A stretch of DNA of 46,146 bases from positions 1 to 46,146 of IMG/VR virus record IMGVR_UViG_3300025930_000019. One strand, given 5' to 3'. This DNA comes from a virus. The translations under genes were made by a program, and so were the position numbers. Positions 1 to 7,065 of the stretch are shown here, piece by piece. The stretch's first letter is position 1, and each line of letters starts with the position of its first letter. Below the pieces are notes generated by a model that had not been told where the DNA came from, made no database searches, and saw nothing but the letters and a program-made list of their open reading frames with translations.

Positions 1-99
1 GCCGGGCCTTGCGCCAACCCGGCCGGGCGGCACCACGGCTTTCCTTCGCGCTGACGGCACATGGGCCGCGCCACCGGGCGGCGGGAGCGGCGGCGGCGG
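1..99. repeat. Exact terminal direct repeat, left copy (circular assembly overlap)
   Basis: Bases 1-99 are identical to 46048-46146. The tail-fibre reading frame runs through the join without a break: a codon begins at base 2, in frame with the ATG at 152. A 99-base perfect end overlap inside a coding region is what an assembler leaves on a circular contig. It is not a biological terminal repeat that I can support. The real unit is about 46,047 bp. Confidence 0.93.
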
Positions 100-2296
100 G
101 TTAACGGACGGCGATTTTGGGGACGTTGTTGTTTCCGGCGGCGGCACCGCCATGACCGTTGAAAGCGCGGCGGGCAATTTCACCGTTGGCGGGCGGGTTT
201 CGTTTTCGGCAAACGGCACTTGGCTTGCTGGCGGCGGCAGTTTCTACAAGGATGCGACCTATGGCCTGATTATGGCCGCCGTCACCGGCAGCGCCAGCGA
301 TGCACTTTTCGTCACGCCAACCGGGGCATCAATCTGGCAAGTCCCGGTTGGGACTCAAAATGTCCATTTTTACGGCGCGGTGAATGTTGACGGCGCAATC
401 ACTTCCGGCGGTTCCGCGCTGGCTACCGTTCCCCAACTCGCAAATTATCTGCCGCTGACCGGCGGGACGCTAAGCGGGACGCTTCGGCTTGGCTATGACG
501 CCACAACCTCAATTCCGCTTGTCTTAAGCGCCACAAAAGAACTGACGATTGGCGGCACCTATCCCGATGTAATCAAGCGGCTCAATGTCAATTACAATGG
601 CGAGGCCGGTTATGGCGTGACCGGCTTGCTGCTGCAAAACACTTACCACGGCTATAATTGCGTTTTGCAAGCGGTTGGGGCCAACGCGCTCTATGTCACC
701 AATCAGGCAGGAGCGCCGTCCGCCATAGTTTTGGGAACATGGGGCAATCCTGCCGATGGCAGCACCTTTGTTGCCAGTAGCGGCGCTTGGAGCATCAGCG
801 GCGGCGCGCTCAATACCAAGGGGGCAATTACCAGCGCCGACCCGGCGAACGCCAACAGGTATGAGCGCGTTTCTGTAACCGCTGGCGGCTACGCCCGGCA
901 TGAATCCGGCGACCAATGTTTTGGCCTTGAATATGATACGAATTACGGCGCTGGCGAGCATGTGTTCAAAATCGGCGGCGTTGCAAAATTCGGCATCACG
1001 AATACAGGCGCGGGCGTCACCGGCAATCTAGTCGTCACTGGCACCGTCACATCGAGCGGCTCAACGCTTGCGACTGTCAGCCAGCTTTCCAATTATCTGC
1101 CGCTGACGGGCGGCACGCTATCCGGCTCGCTCCTATTCGGCACCGCCGTTTCGCTTTCCGCATCCGGCCCGAATTTGTTGCTGGACTCCGATGCGTTCGC
1201 CTTTCGCAGCCGGAACCAAGCGAACACCTACGCATCGCTTGGCGCGGGAGGGCTGTCCGTCACCGGCAACATCGACGCGCAGGGTGGCGCGCATTATTTC
1301 GGCCCAACGGCGGGCGCACCACTTGCCGATTGCACCATAACCATCCGCAGCACCAATTTTTATTCATACCTCAAATTCGACAGCGCCAGCGGCAGCGGCG
1401 GGGCAATGGTCAATCAAGGCTCGATTTGGGGAACGGGGCTTTTCCGCTTCAATAATTTCAGCTTCCAAGACAAAACCGGAGGCACCGGCTATGCAACGCT
1501 GGACAACACCGGCCTTGCCGTCACCGGCACCATCAGCAGCACCAGCCACATCAAGTCAGGCAGCGGCTATTATCTGCGAGGCGATGGAAACGGGGTCATT
1601 GTTAGCGTTACTGGCGGCGATACCAATCTTTATTCGGTCAGCACCGGCGCTTATAATTTTCTATCGCCTGATAATGCGTCTTACCGGGTTACATTTGACG
1701 GCAATAACGGCATCTACACATTCCGAGGCGGCTCCAGCACTAACGCCACCCTTCAAACGCACCCTACCGGGACGGGCATTTATTCCATATTCAAAATGCT
1801 TGGGGCGGGCGCATCACAGCCGCTAGGGCTTGCGATTACCGCAGGGCAAGCGAGCGCTTCGCTCGATGCCGACACTTTCATTTTCCGCAAGGCCGATGGG
1901 ACGACCATTCTGGCAACGCTGGCCGCAACCGGCCTTGCCGTCACTGGCCCAATCACATCGGGCGGCGCGGCGGTTGCCACCGTCACCCCACGCGAACAGG
2001 CGGTTGCATCAGCCGCCACCGTCACCCCGACCTTCACCAACGATATTGTCATTATCACCGCCCAAACGGTCGGGCTGACTCTGGCCAACTGGAGCGGCAC
2101 CGCCGTTCCCAATCACGGCATGGTAATCCGCATCAAGGCGGCGGGCGTCCAGACCATCGGCTACGGCACCAATTACCGGGCGATTGGAGTCTCCCTGCCG
2201 GGCGCGACCGTAGCCGGAAAAACGCTTTATCTGGGCTGTATCTGGAACGCCACGGATTCAAAAATTGATGTTGTGAGCATGGCGCAGGAAGCCTAG
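1..2296 (+). CDS. Tail fibre protein, C-terminal part (continues from 45032)
   Basis: This is the second part of a gene starting at GTG 45032; joined across the circular junction it encodes about 1103 residues. The N-terminal part carries a LQAALDSK-type motif and a Gly-rich linker. This part contains two copies of a collar-type module, SNYLPLTGGTLSG-like, at about 437-490 and 1079-1130, each preceded by an SGGSALATV-like segment, and a third degenerate SGGAAVATV at about 1960. These are repeated linkers between beta-rich fibre domains. The C-terminus (HGM...YGTNYRAIGV...LPGATVAGKTLYLG) is a common phage-fibre end. There is no S74 intramolecular chaperone. Role: host recognition at the tip. 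The ATG at 152 is internal, not the start. Confidence 0.9.
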   Translation, partial: PGLAPTRPGGTTAFLRADGTWAAPPGGGSGGGGLTDGDFGDVVVSGGGTAMTVESAAGNFTVGGRVSFSANGTWLAGGGSFYKDATYGLIMAAVTGSASDALFVTPTGASIWQVPVGTQNVHFYGAVNVDGAITSGGSALATVPQLANYLPLTGGTLSGTLRLGYDATTSIPLVLSATKELTIGGTYPDVIKRLNVNYNGEAGYGVTGLLLQNTYHGYNCVLQAVGANALYVTNQAGAPSAIVLGTWGNPADGSTFVASSGAWSISGGALNTKGAITSADPANANRYERVSVTAGGYARHESGDQCFGLEYDTNYGAGEHVFKIGGVAKFGITNTGAGVTGNLVVTGTVTSSGSTLATVSQLSNYLPLTGGTLSGSLLFGTAVSLSASGPNLLLDSDAFAFRSRNQANTYASLGAGGLSVTGNIDAQGGAHYFGPTAGAPLADCTITIRSTNFYSYLKFDSASGSGGAMVNQGSIWGTGLFRFNNFSFQDKTGGTGYATLDNTGLAVTGTISSTSHIKSGSGYYLRGDGNGVIVSVTGGDTNLYSVSTGAYNFLSPDNASYRVTFDGNNGIYTFRGGSSTNATLQTHPTGTGIYSIFKMLGAGASQPLGLAITAGQASASLDADTFIFRKADGTTILATLAATGLAVTGPITSGGAAVATVTPREQAVASAATVTPTFTNDIVIITAQTVGLTLANWSGTAVPNHGMVIRIKAAGVQTIGYGTNYRAIGVSLPGATVAGKTLYLGCIWNATDSKIDVVSMAQEA

Positions 2297-2298
2297 CC

Positions 2299-2997
2299 GT
2301 GAACCCGATTGCCGTCTTGCGGATACGGCCGCCAACACAGCCAACCGGCAAGGCCACCGTCACCGCCCTTGGCCAATCCGGCTCCACGGCGGCGGGAAGC
2401 CAAGCCATTGCCGTCAATGTCCAGCCTAGCCAGTTGCTTGTCGTGCTTTGCACCTTCACGCTCAGCAATACCGATTGGAGCGCAATCAACATCAGCGACA
2501 CGCTTGGCGGCACCTATACCGTTGTCACCACGGCTTCGCGCTCCAGCGGCGCGACCATTTTGCGAATGTATGTGCGGGACACGCTGATTGACGCCAGCGG
2601 TTCAATCACCGTCACCGCCAACGCATCGGCCGGCAATACGACCGGCGGCTATGTCGCGGTGTTGGCCATTTCCAACCGTTCGGTTCAAACCGCTGGCAGC
2701 GCCGCCGTTCGTGGCAGCGGGCTTACCAGCGAAGGCTCAAGCGGCACCACACCGTCACCGGCCTTGAGCGTGGCACCGCTTTCGACCAACCCGGTAATCG
2801 CCGCCGTCAACATCAATGCCAACACGACCGCCACCCCGCGCGCCGGTTATACCGAGCATTACGATGTGAATTACAACACCCCGGCGACCACGTTTGAGGC
2901 AATGAGCCGCAACAGCGGTGAGGCTTCCCAGAATATCGCTTGGGGCGCGACCGTCTCAGCCGCGTTCGCCGCGTTGGCAGCGGAATTTAATTCGTGA
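2299..2997 (+). CDS. Accessory tail/structural protein
   Basis: GTG start three bases after the tail-fibre stop; the ribosome site AGGAAGCC lies in the end of that gene. The 232 residues are rich in Thr, Ser, Ala and Val, with predicted beta structure and no signal peptide or membrane segment. The composition and position directly behind the fibre suggest a minor tail or fibre-associated protein. No family is recognised beyond that. It belongs to the last late transcription unit (promoter at 43890). Confidence 0.7.
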   Translation: MNPIAVLRIRPPTQPTGKATVTALGQSGSTAAGSQAIAVNVQPSQLLVVLCTFTLSNTDWSAINISDTLGGTYTVVTTASRSSGATILRMYVRDTLIDASGSITVTANASAGNTTGGYVAVLAISNRSVQTAGSAAVRGSGLTSEGSSGTTPSPALSVAPLSTNPVIAAVNINANTTATPRAGYTEHYDVNYNTPATTFEAMSRNSGEASQNIAWGATVSAAFAALAAEFNS

Positions 2998-3119
2998 AGC
3001 GCGGCCATCGCCTTTTCCTGGCGCTCAGCACCGCTATCACGCTCCGCGTGACGGTGGCGCTGCTTATCATCCTGATAGTGGCCATTGCGGTGGCATTACG
3101 GGCGCTTTCCAGCCCGTAG
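2994..3119 (+). CDS. Small single-span membrane protein, possible lysis protein
   Basis: GTG at 2994 overlaps the preceding TGA (GTGA), implying translational coupling. It encodes 41 residues: a basic N-terminus (MKRGHR) and one strongly hydrophobic stretch of about 22 residues (VTVALLIILIVAIAVAL) near the C-terminus. It is the last gene of the late tail unit, a common place for lysis genes, so a small holin or inner-membrane spanin-like role is possible. Nothing in the sequence proves it. Confidence 0.5.
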   Translation: MKRGHRLFLALSTAITLRVTVALLIILIVAIAVALRALSSP

Positions 3120-3205
3120 GAAACGGCGGCGGCGATTTGGGTATCAGCGGGCCGCCGAAGGGCCAATGCGCTGTAAGGGCCGTTTGCGCTCGATTATGAG
3201 GGGTT

Positions 3206-3243
3206 CTGCCGGGGTGGGGTCTGGGGAGAATCGACCCCGGCAG
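3206..3243. terminator. Hairpin between convergent transcription units
   Basis: A perfect 10-bp stem, CTGCCGGGGT at 3206-3215 and ACCCCGGCAG at 3234-3243, with an 18-base loop. It sits exactly between the end of the rightward tail unit (3119) and the end of the leftward gene at 3251, so it could stop transcription from both sides. No strong T-tract follows on the + side. Confidence 0.6.
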
Positions 3244-3250
3244 CACGCTA

Positions 3251-3460
3251 TTATTTCAGACTTGCGGCGGTTTCCGCAACGGTTTCCATGGTGGCTGACC
3301 CATCTTCTTTCACCCGTTCATACGAAACAGGATGGTTGCCACACTTTGGGCAAGTTGGCGTTTCCCGGTCGCGCCACCATTGCGAGCGAGGGTCGGCGCG
3401 GCGACTAGTCCAGCCACAGAACTTGCATTTGACCCTAACCCTTTTCCAGTTCGCGGCCAT
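3251..3460 (-). CDS. Small zinc-ribbon protein
   Basis: 69 residues from ATG 3460; a GTG at 3463 is equally possible. A GGAG site lies just upstream. Two CxxC knuckles (CKFC and CPKC, about 25 residues apart) indicate a treble-clef or zinc-ribbon fold. The N-terminal strand WKRVRVKCKFCGW is basic. It is the last gene of the leftward accessory group 5071-3251. Function unknown; DNA or RNA binding, or a structural zinc site, are both possible. Confidence 0.65.
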   Translation of the reverse strand: MAANWKRVRVKCKFCGWTSRRADPRSQWWRDRETPTCPKCGNHPVSYERVKEDGSATMETVAETAASLK

Positions 3461-3493
3461 CACTTCGACTCCTTGGGTGTGAGGGCTGCATCG

Positions 3494-4459
3494 CTAATGG
3501 CCGATGCGATGCGTGGCGGTTAAATACCCTTCCTCGCCAATCTGGAATCTCAGATTGTTGCCCAATCGCTGCTTAGCCTTGTTCAGCACTAAAATCGCTT
3601 GCTCGACACTGACCGGCTGCTTCGGAAATTGCAGGGTAAGGTTTTGAGGCAAGGCCGGTGCCGGTGCCGCTACCGGCGCTGGCGCGACAGGATGCGGCAC
3701 GAAAGCCTGTGACGGCAGCGGCGTATCAAAATGGCCGCTTTCTTCCAGTGCTTCCCGCAATTGCGGCACTTCGGCCGGATGAACCGGGGTTCCGGCTTTT
3801 GGCGGCTTGAATTTGGTCGGTATGACGCCAGTGGGAAGCTTGAAAACCAACTCGCTCCCATTGTCCTCATACAATTCGACATTGACCGATTTGATAATAT
3901 CAACCCTCTTGCTCAATGCCGGCAATTGGTCGCGGGACAACGACAGCCGCCACCCGCCACCCGCTTTAATATGGAATCCGCCGACAAGGCCCGGCATCCT
4001 TTCCTTTCCGGGCGGCAGCTTGGCCTCTTTAACGGCCAGCATGGGCGGCGCGCTAAGGTCGGGGCTGGCGCGCAATTCAAACGTCCAATGTGTCTTTGGC
4101 TTGTTATCCGGCGTCTTAAAGCGGTCGATTAGCTTGGAATTGCCGGGGATATGAAGAATGAGATTTTGGTGATTGAGGCTAAACCCGACATGGCCGCGCG
4201 CTCGTCGGCCCTTTATTTGGCCGGGCAGGATATCTAGGCGCTCCGCGCCCAACTCGCTCATTGTCTTTTTGAAGTCTCTAAGGGCGTTCTGGCGCGCTCG
4301 CCAATCGCTTGGGGAGCGCGGGACTGTCAGAAAGCGCGAGACGCCGCCGCGATGGAATACCATGCGCTTGTGCTTCCCGCCCTCATGTATCTCATGCTCG
4401 ACGCCTGGATAGTGACGCAATTCGGTTGTCACTGCGGCTATAACCGGGTTGCTTGGCAT
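3494..4459 (-). CDS. Unknown accessory protein with HicA-like N-terminus
   Basis: 321 residues, ATG 4459 preceded by AAAGGAGT. Residues about 10-75 (HEIHEGGKHKRMVFHRGG, then SRFLTVPRSPSDWRA and NALRDFKKTMSELG) resemble the small HicA/YcfA-like RNA-binding fold seen in many phage proteins, including the basic His-containing strand. That assignment is tentative. The middle is unrecognised. A Pro/Ala-rich linker at about 250-272 leads to a C-terminal helix. It has its own promoter candidate (4484-4514) and lies between the tail genes and attP, the usual place for lysogeny-expressed genes. Confidence 0.7.
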   Translation of the reverse strand: MPSNPVIAAVTTELRHYPGVEHEIHEGGKHKRMVFHRGGVSRFLTVPRSPSDWRARQNALRDFKKTMSELGAERLDILPGQIKGRRARGHVGFSLNHQNLILHIPGNSKLIDRFKTPDNKPKTHWTFELRASPDLSAPPMLAVKEAKLPPGKERMPGLVGGFHIKAGGGWRLSLSRDQLPALSKRVDIIKSVNVELYEDNGSELVFKLPTGVIPTKFKPPKAGTPVHPAEVPQLREALEESGHFDTPLPSQAFVPHPVAPAPVAAPAPALPQNLTLQFPKQPVSVEQAILVLNKAKQRLGNNLRFQIGEEGYLTATHRIGH

Positions 4460-4483
4460 TGGCCTTACTCCTTTCCCGAGAGG

Positions 4484-4514
4484 ATTATGGGGGAAATATC
4501 CACCCGCTTGTCAA
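4484..4514 (-). promoter_or_regulatory. Promoter candidate for the gene at 4459
   Basis: On the minus strand, TTGACA (4514-4509) and CATAAT (4489-4484) are separated by 19 bp, longer than ideal. The spacer holds GGG...CCC (GGGTGGATATTTCCC), like the TTGACA promoters upstream of 9611 and 10441. Confidence 0.4.
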
Positions 4515-4548
4515 GCACTTGTAGAATCAGCGCTTGTGCGGTTATCGG

Positions 4549-4842
4549 TTAAGCGCCTTTCCGGCGCGGCGACTTGAACGGGGGCTTGGCCGCGCCGGGG
4601 GCAACTTCTTTCGACGCCCTTTTGGCCTTGGCCTTCTTCACTGGTTTCAGTTTGTGCAACGCGACCAGCAGCCGGATGGCCACGCCCTCCGGGCCTTGGC
4701 AGGCGCGGCGGCCGGCTTCCCATGAGCGCACTGTTTCAGCCGAATTGGTGCTGCTTAAGTCCAGCGCTTCGGCAAGCTGCTTCTGAGTCATGCCGAGCGT
4801 GGCGCGGGCTTCCTTCACTTCCTCTGGCGTCATTTGCGGCAT
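4549..4842 (-). CDS. XRE-family helix-turn-helix regulator
   Basis: 97 residues. Residues 5-55 form a recognisable HTH_XRE domain: EVKEARATLGMTQKQLAEAL, then SAETVRSWEAGRR. The C-terminal 30 residues are Lys/Arg/Pro-rich and probably disordered. The start is only 2 bases from the stop of the upstream gene (4844), so the pair is cotranscribed and perhaps coupled. Possible roles are autoregulation of this accessory group, an antitoxin, or superinfection control. Confidence 0.8.
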   Translation of the reverse strand: MPQMTPEEVKEARATLGMTQKQLAEALDLSSTNSAETVRSWEAGRRACQGPEGVAIRLLVALHKLKPVKKAKAKRASKEVAPGAAKPPFKSPRRKGA

Positions 4843-4843
4843 C

Positions 4844-5071
4844 TTATTTTCCCCCCGGCACGGCGGCGCCGCACGCTATTAGAACTTCCTCAATCTTAAA
4901 CAGGGCTTCCCCCTTGCTGTAGGCCAGCAGCACATCATTGTCCGTGTCGCGCTTGATAACCCACCACTCTTGCGGGTTGCGATATTTCGGCGGGTCGCCG
5001 CGCACGATATCCAGCAAGGTCCCCACCACGGCATAATGGCCATCGGCTATCTTTTTCGTTTTCATTGTCAT
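4844..5071 (-). CDS. Small unknown protein upstream of the XRE gene
   Basis: 75 residues, ATG 5071 with the ribosome site CCGGGAG. No family recognised. The compact sequence contains YAVVGTLLDIVRGDPP and WWVIKRDTDNDVLLAYSKGEALF, and is probably a small alpha/beta fold. It is first in the unit driven by the palindrome-containing promoter at 5098-5126. Small gene plus adjacent XRE gene looks like a toxin-antitoxin or immunity pair, but that rests on layout only. Confidence 0.6.
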   Translation of the reverse strand: MTMKTKKIADGHYAVVGTLLDIVRGDPPKYRNPQEWWVIKRDTDNDVLLAYSKGEALFKIEEVLIACGAAVPGGK

Positions 5072-5097
5072 TCGTAACTCCCGGTTGAATAATGGTG

Positions 5098-5126
5098 CGG
5101 GTAGCGTAACGCCTGTTACCCGTCAA
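5098..5126 (-). promoter_or_regulatory. Early-type promoter A with operator palindrome in the spacer
   Basis: Minus-strand -35 TTGACG (5126-5121), 17-bp spacer, weak -10 TACCCG (5103-5098). The spacer contains GTAAC-AGGC-GTTAC (5119-5106), a 5-4-5 palindrome also present in promoters B to E. It drives 5071-4549 and perhaps on to 3251. A repressor bound in the spacer would block RNA polymerase. Confidence 0.65.
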
Positions 5127-5325
5127 CTTGATTTGATATGCGTTGTTCAATTATCGTCAGTCCGCCTCCCGGCAGGCCAGGATTGGTCTGACCGCGAAAG
5201 GTTTCATGGGCCGCCAGCATCGCCCCGGCATAGTTGCCGGCCTCGACTGTTCCCAGCCGTTCAAGGCTCTGGCCGGGGCCGCGATTGTGCAAGCTTTCAA
5301 CCCGATAGACTGTCCAGATGGCCAT
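5116..5325 (-). CDS. Small unknown protein next to attP
   Basis: ATG 5325 (MAIWTVYRVE...) is chosen because AGGGAAA sits directly upstream; a longer frame from 5406 lacks a ribosome site. It encodes 69 residues with no recognised domain. Its 3' end overlaps promoter A by about 10 bases. After integration it would be the outermost gene at its prophage end. Confidence 0.55.
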   Translation of the reverse strand: MAIWTVYRVESLHNRGPGQSLERLGTVEAGNYAGAMLAAHETFRGQTNPGLPGGGLTIIEQRISNQVDG

Positions 5326-5381
5326 TTTCCCTGCCCTTGTCCGTTTTGCTGCTAACGCTATGAGTCTGAAACAGAATCCCA

Positions 5382-5400
5382 TGCGCTGTGATTGCGCTGT
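5382..5400 (+). repeat. Tandem arm-type repeats, left pair
   Basis: TGCGCTGT occurs at 5382-5389 and 5393-5400, an 11-bp period (one helical turn). The same 8-mer pair with the same period occurs at 5603-5621 on the other side of the tRNA-like core. This is how arm-type integrase sites are arranged around attP. The 20-mer 5381-5400 also occurs inverted at 22940-22959. Confidence 0.65.
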
Positions 5401-5493
5401 GACCACTGCAAAAAACGGGTTTTCAGGGGGTAAATTCGATTTCCGTGTGAAAAAAAGCGCAGTGTTTTCTAACCGTTTAGCGCGCTTGTTTAG

Positions 5494-5540
5494 CCTTCAC
5501 ACGGGTGAGGTCGCAGGTTCAAAACCTGCCGCGCCCACCA
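5494..5540 (+). other. attP: attP core: 3' half of a tRNA-Val(CAC) gene
   Basis: Read back from CCA (5538-5540): discriminator A 5537; acceptor strand CGCGCCC 5530-5536; T arm GCAGG/CCTGC around TTCAAAA (5513-5529); variable AGGTC; anticodon-stem strand GGGTG 5503-5507; loop TTCACAC 5496-5502, whose central triplet CAC reads valine. The 5' anticodon strand no longer pairs well and there is no 5' acceptor strand upstream, so this is a fragment. Integration here would restore the host tRNA 3' end. It lies 30 bp beyond the int stop codon. Confidence 0.82.
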
Positions 5541-5569
5541 TCGAAAAACCCCTGAAAACCCACAAAAAT

Positions 5570-6838
5570 TCAACCCGCCATCGCAATTACGTTACCCGCC
5601 GATGCGCTGTAAATGCGCTGTGCATCACAGAACGCTCCCGGCACCAAAGCCTCGATTTCGGCGATAATTTCATTGGTGACGGCCAGAACCAGGCCCAAGT
5701 TGGCCGGGTCGGCAACGGCGTATGTGTCGCTGATATCCGGCTGGACATGGCCCATCATCATCTTGCCCTGAATCCAGTTGGCTTCGCCCAGCCGCTTGCG
5801 TGCAAGCGTGGCCATCGACCGGCGGATAAGCTTCATGCCGCCCTCATAGGCAACCGCGTCCGGTTTCAGCGTTTTCATCATCCGCGACCACGTTGCGTTG
5901 GCCAGCGTGTTTGGCATGATTGGCTGCTTGGGCAGCGAGTCCAGCCATTCGCCGACCCAATCCCCAACCGGCACGGTGGCGCGGTATTTCGTGTTCTGCT
6001 CGCGCCCGGCCGGATTGAGCCGGAACACCCGAGCCTCGGAAACCCATTGCTTTGCCGAAGGCGTCAAGTCAGCTTCCAACACCGCTTCCGGCCGTCCCCA
6101 TGTCGCTACCGACAGGCGCAGATAGAAAAGCATGTTGGTCCGGTTCCGGCGCTTCCTGGCGCGCTCCACTTCGCTGGGCGCCTCGGGATAGAGGCAGTAA
6201 CGGAACATCGCCGCCAGCAGCGGGATATCCGCCCGCAAGTCGACCGGCTCTGACAGTTTGCCCGGCTGCTTGGCGGTGAACAGCGGCATCTTTTTGGCGA
6301 AGCGGATGGCCGCCCCAAGCGACAATACGCTGCCCTCAATCGTGCTGGCCTTGCGAAACTGAGGCTTGCCGCCCTTGCCGCGATAGAACGGCTCAGCGGC
6401 CATCCACTTGCGGAAATCCTTAACCCACGCCTCGGTGATGTTGGCGACCCGCACCGGCTTGTCGCCAATGTAGCGCTTCACATGGTCAAGCGATACGCGG
6501 ATGGATGAGGCGCTGATTTGGTCGTCGCCATGCCCCGTCATGTAATCGTCAATGATGCCGACGATTAAATCGCTTTCGTCGCCAAGGCCGGTGGTGGCTT
6601 GGCCACAGCGCGGACAGATGCAATCGCCAAGGTAAAGCCTGTCCAGCTTCTTCTCGGCCGCATCTAGGTCGCGGCCGGCCCGCCAGCGGTCATTCTGTTT
6701 CGTTTCCGAGTTATATTTGCGGATTTCATAAGTCCCGTCAGGCAGTTTCCACAGGCGGTAATCTCCCCGAATATGGACCGGCTTTTTGGCCTTCACGCCA
6801 CCACTCTTGGCGGCCTCTGATTTTGCAACTTTCGACAT
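5570..6838 (-). CDS. int: Tyrosine recombinase integrase
   Basis: 422 residues; ATG 6838 behind GGAGGAAGA. An N-terminal arm-binding and core-binding region (about 60-230) is followed by the catalytic domain. Visible features are LRLSVATWGRPEAVLEAD (catalytic Arg region), NTKYRATVPV (beta-hairpin Lys), the IRRSMATLARK box, MMMGH and the tyrosine in SDTYAV. The first residue of the box I expected to be His (HxxR) is unusual here (KLIRR). The small CPRC...C cluster near residue 95 is probably a zinc knuckle. The gene ends beside attP, and one pair of putative arm sites lies inside its 3' end (5603-5621). Confidence 0.92.
   Translation of the reverse strand: MSKVAKSEAAKSGGVKAKKPVHIRGDYRLWKLPDGTYEIRKYNSETKQNDRWRAGRDLDAAEKKLDRLYLGDCICPRCGQATTGLGDESDLIVGIIDDYMTGHGDDQISASSIRVSLDHVKRYIGDKPVRVANITEAWVKDFRKWMAAEPFYRGKGGKPQFRKASTIEGSVLSLGAAIRFAKKMPLFTAKQPGKLSEPVDLRADIPLLAAMFRYCLYPEAPSEVERARKRRNRTNMLFYLRLSVATWGRPEAVLEADLTPSAKQWVSEARVFRLNPAGREQNTKYRATVPVGDWVGEWLDSLPKQPIMPNTLANATWSRMMKTLKPDAVAYEGGMKLIRRSMATLARKRLGEANWIQGKMMMGHVQPDISDTYAVADPANLGLVLAVTNEIIAEIEALVPGAFCDAQRIYSASAGNVIAMAG
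5603..5621 (+). repeat. Tandem arm-type repeats, right pair (inside int 3' end)
   Basis: TGCGCTGT at 5603-5610 and 5614-5621, again with an 11-bp period and in the same orientation as the left pair. Together with 5382-5400 these bracket the tRNA-like core at roughly 60 and 90 bp. Confidence 0.65.
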
Positions 6839-6990
6839 TCTTCCTCCCGGTGTTTACGCGCCGCCGCCTGTAATTCGGCATAGGCGCCAGTTGAAACCAG
6901 CAATCCCAATTCCTCGAAACTCATTTTCAAGCCGCGATGGATATCAAGCTTGCGGTCGATTTTACGCACTAGGGCGGTCAATTCGGACAC
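6793..6990 (-). CDS. Small protein overlapping int
   Basis: 65 residues from GTG 6990, supported by GGAGG eight bases upstream. It overlaps the int start by 46 bp, so the two are translationally linked. The sequence (SELTALVRKIDRKLDIHRG, then FEELGLLVSTGAYAEL) is helical and charged, with no recognised family. As the first gene behind promoter B it could be an int regulator or directionality factor. Confidence 0.65.
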   Translation of the reverse strand: MSELTALVRKIDRKLDIHRGLKMSFEELGLLVSTGAYAELQAAARKHREEECRKLQNQRPPRVVA

Positions 6991-7022
6991 TGCATCCTCC
7001 TATTCCTTCCCGAGCGAATCGG

Positions 7023-7061
7023 GAGATAGCGCAACACGCGTTGCGGCGCAACCCGCGTTAC
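7023..7061 (-). promoter_or_regulatory. Early-type promoter B with two tandem operator palindromes
   Basis: Minus-strand -35 TTGCGC (7051-7046), 17-bp spacer, -10 TATCTC (7028-7023). Two palindromes 17 bp apart: 7031-7044 (GCAAC-ACGC-GTTGC, perfect, in the spacer) and 7048-7061 (GCAAC-CCGC-GTTAC, over and upstream of the -35). It drives the small gene at 6990 and int. The doubled operator suggests the tightest control of this set. Confidence 0.68.
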
Positions 7062-7065
7062 GGAT

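Noticed and set aside
524-961. Minus-strand frame inside the tail fibre
   Set aside because: Antisense to the fibre gene and without a ribosome site; fibre repeats explain its length.
5465-5540. Complete tRNA gene at the attP site
   Set aside because: The T arm, variable loop and CCA are present, but there is no matching 5' acceptor strand and the anticodon stem is broken at 5491-5495. It is only a tRNA 3' half.
5318-6253. Plus-strand frame of 311 codons through attP and int
   Set aside because: Antisense to int and runs through the tRNA-like core; composition is that of a complementary strand.
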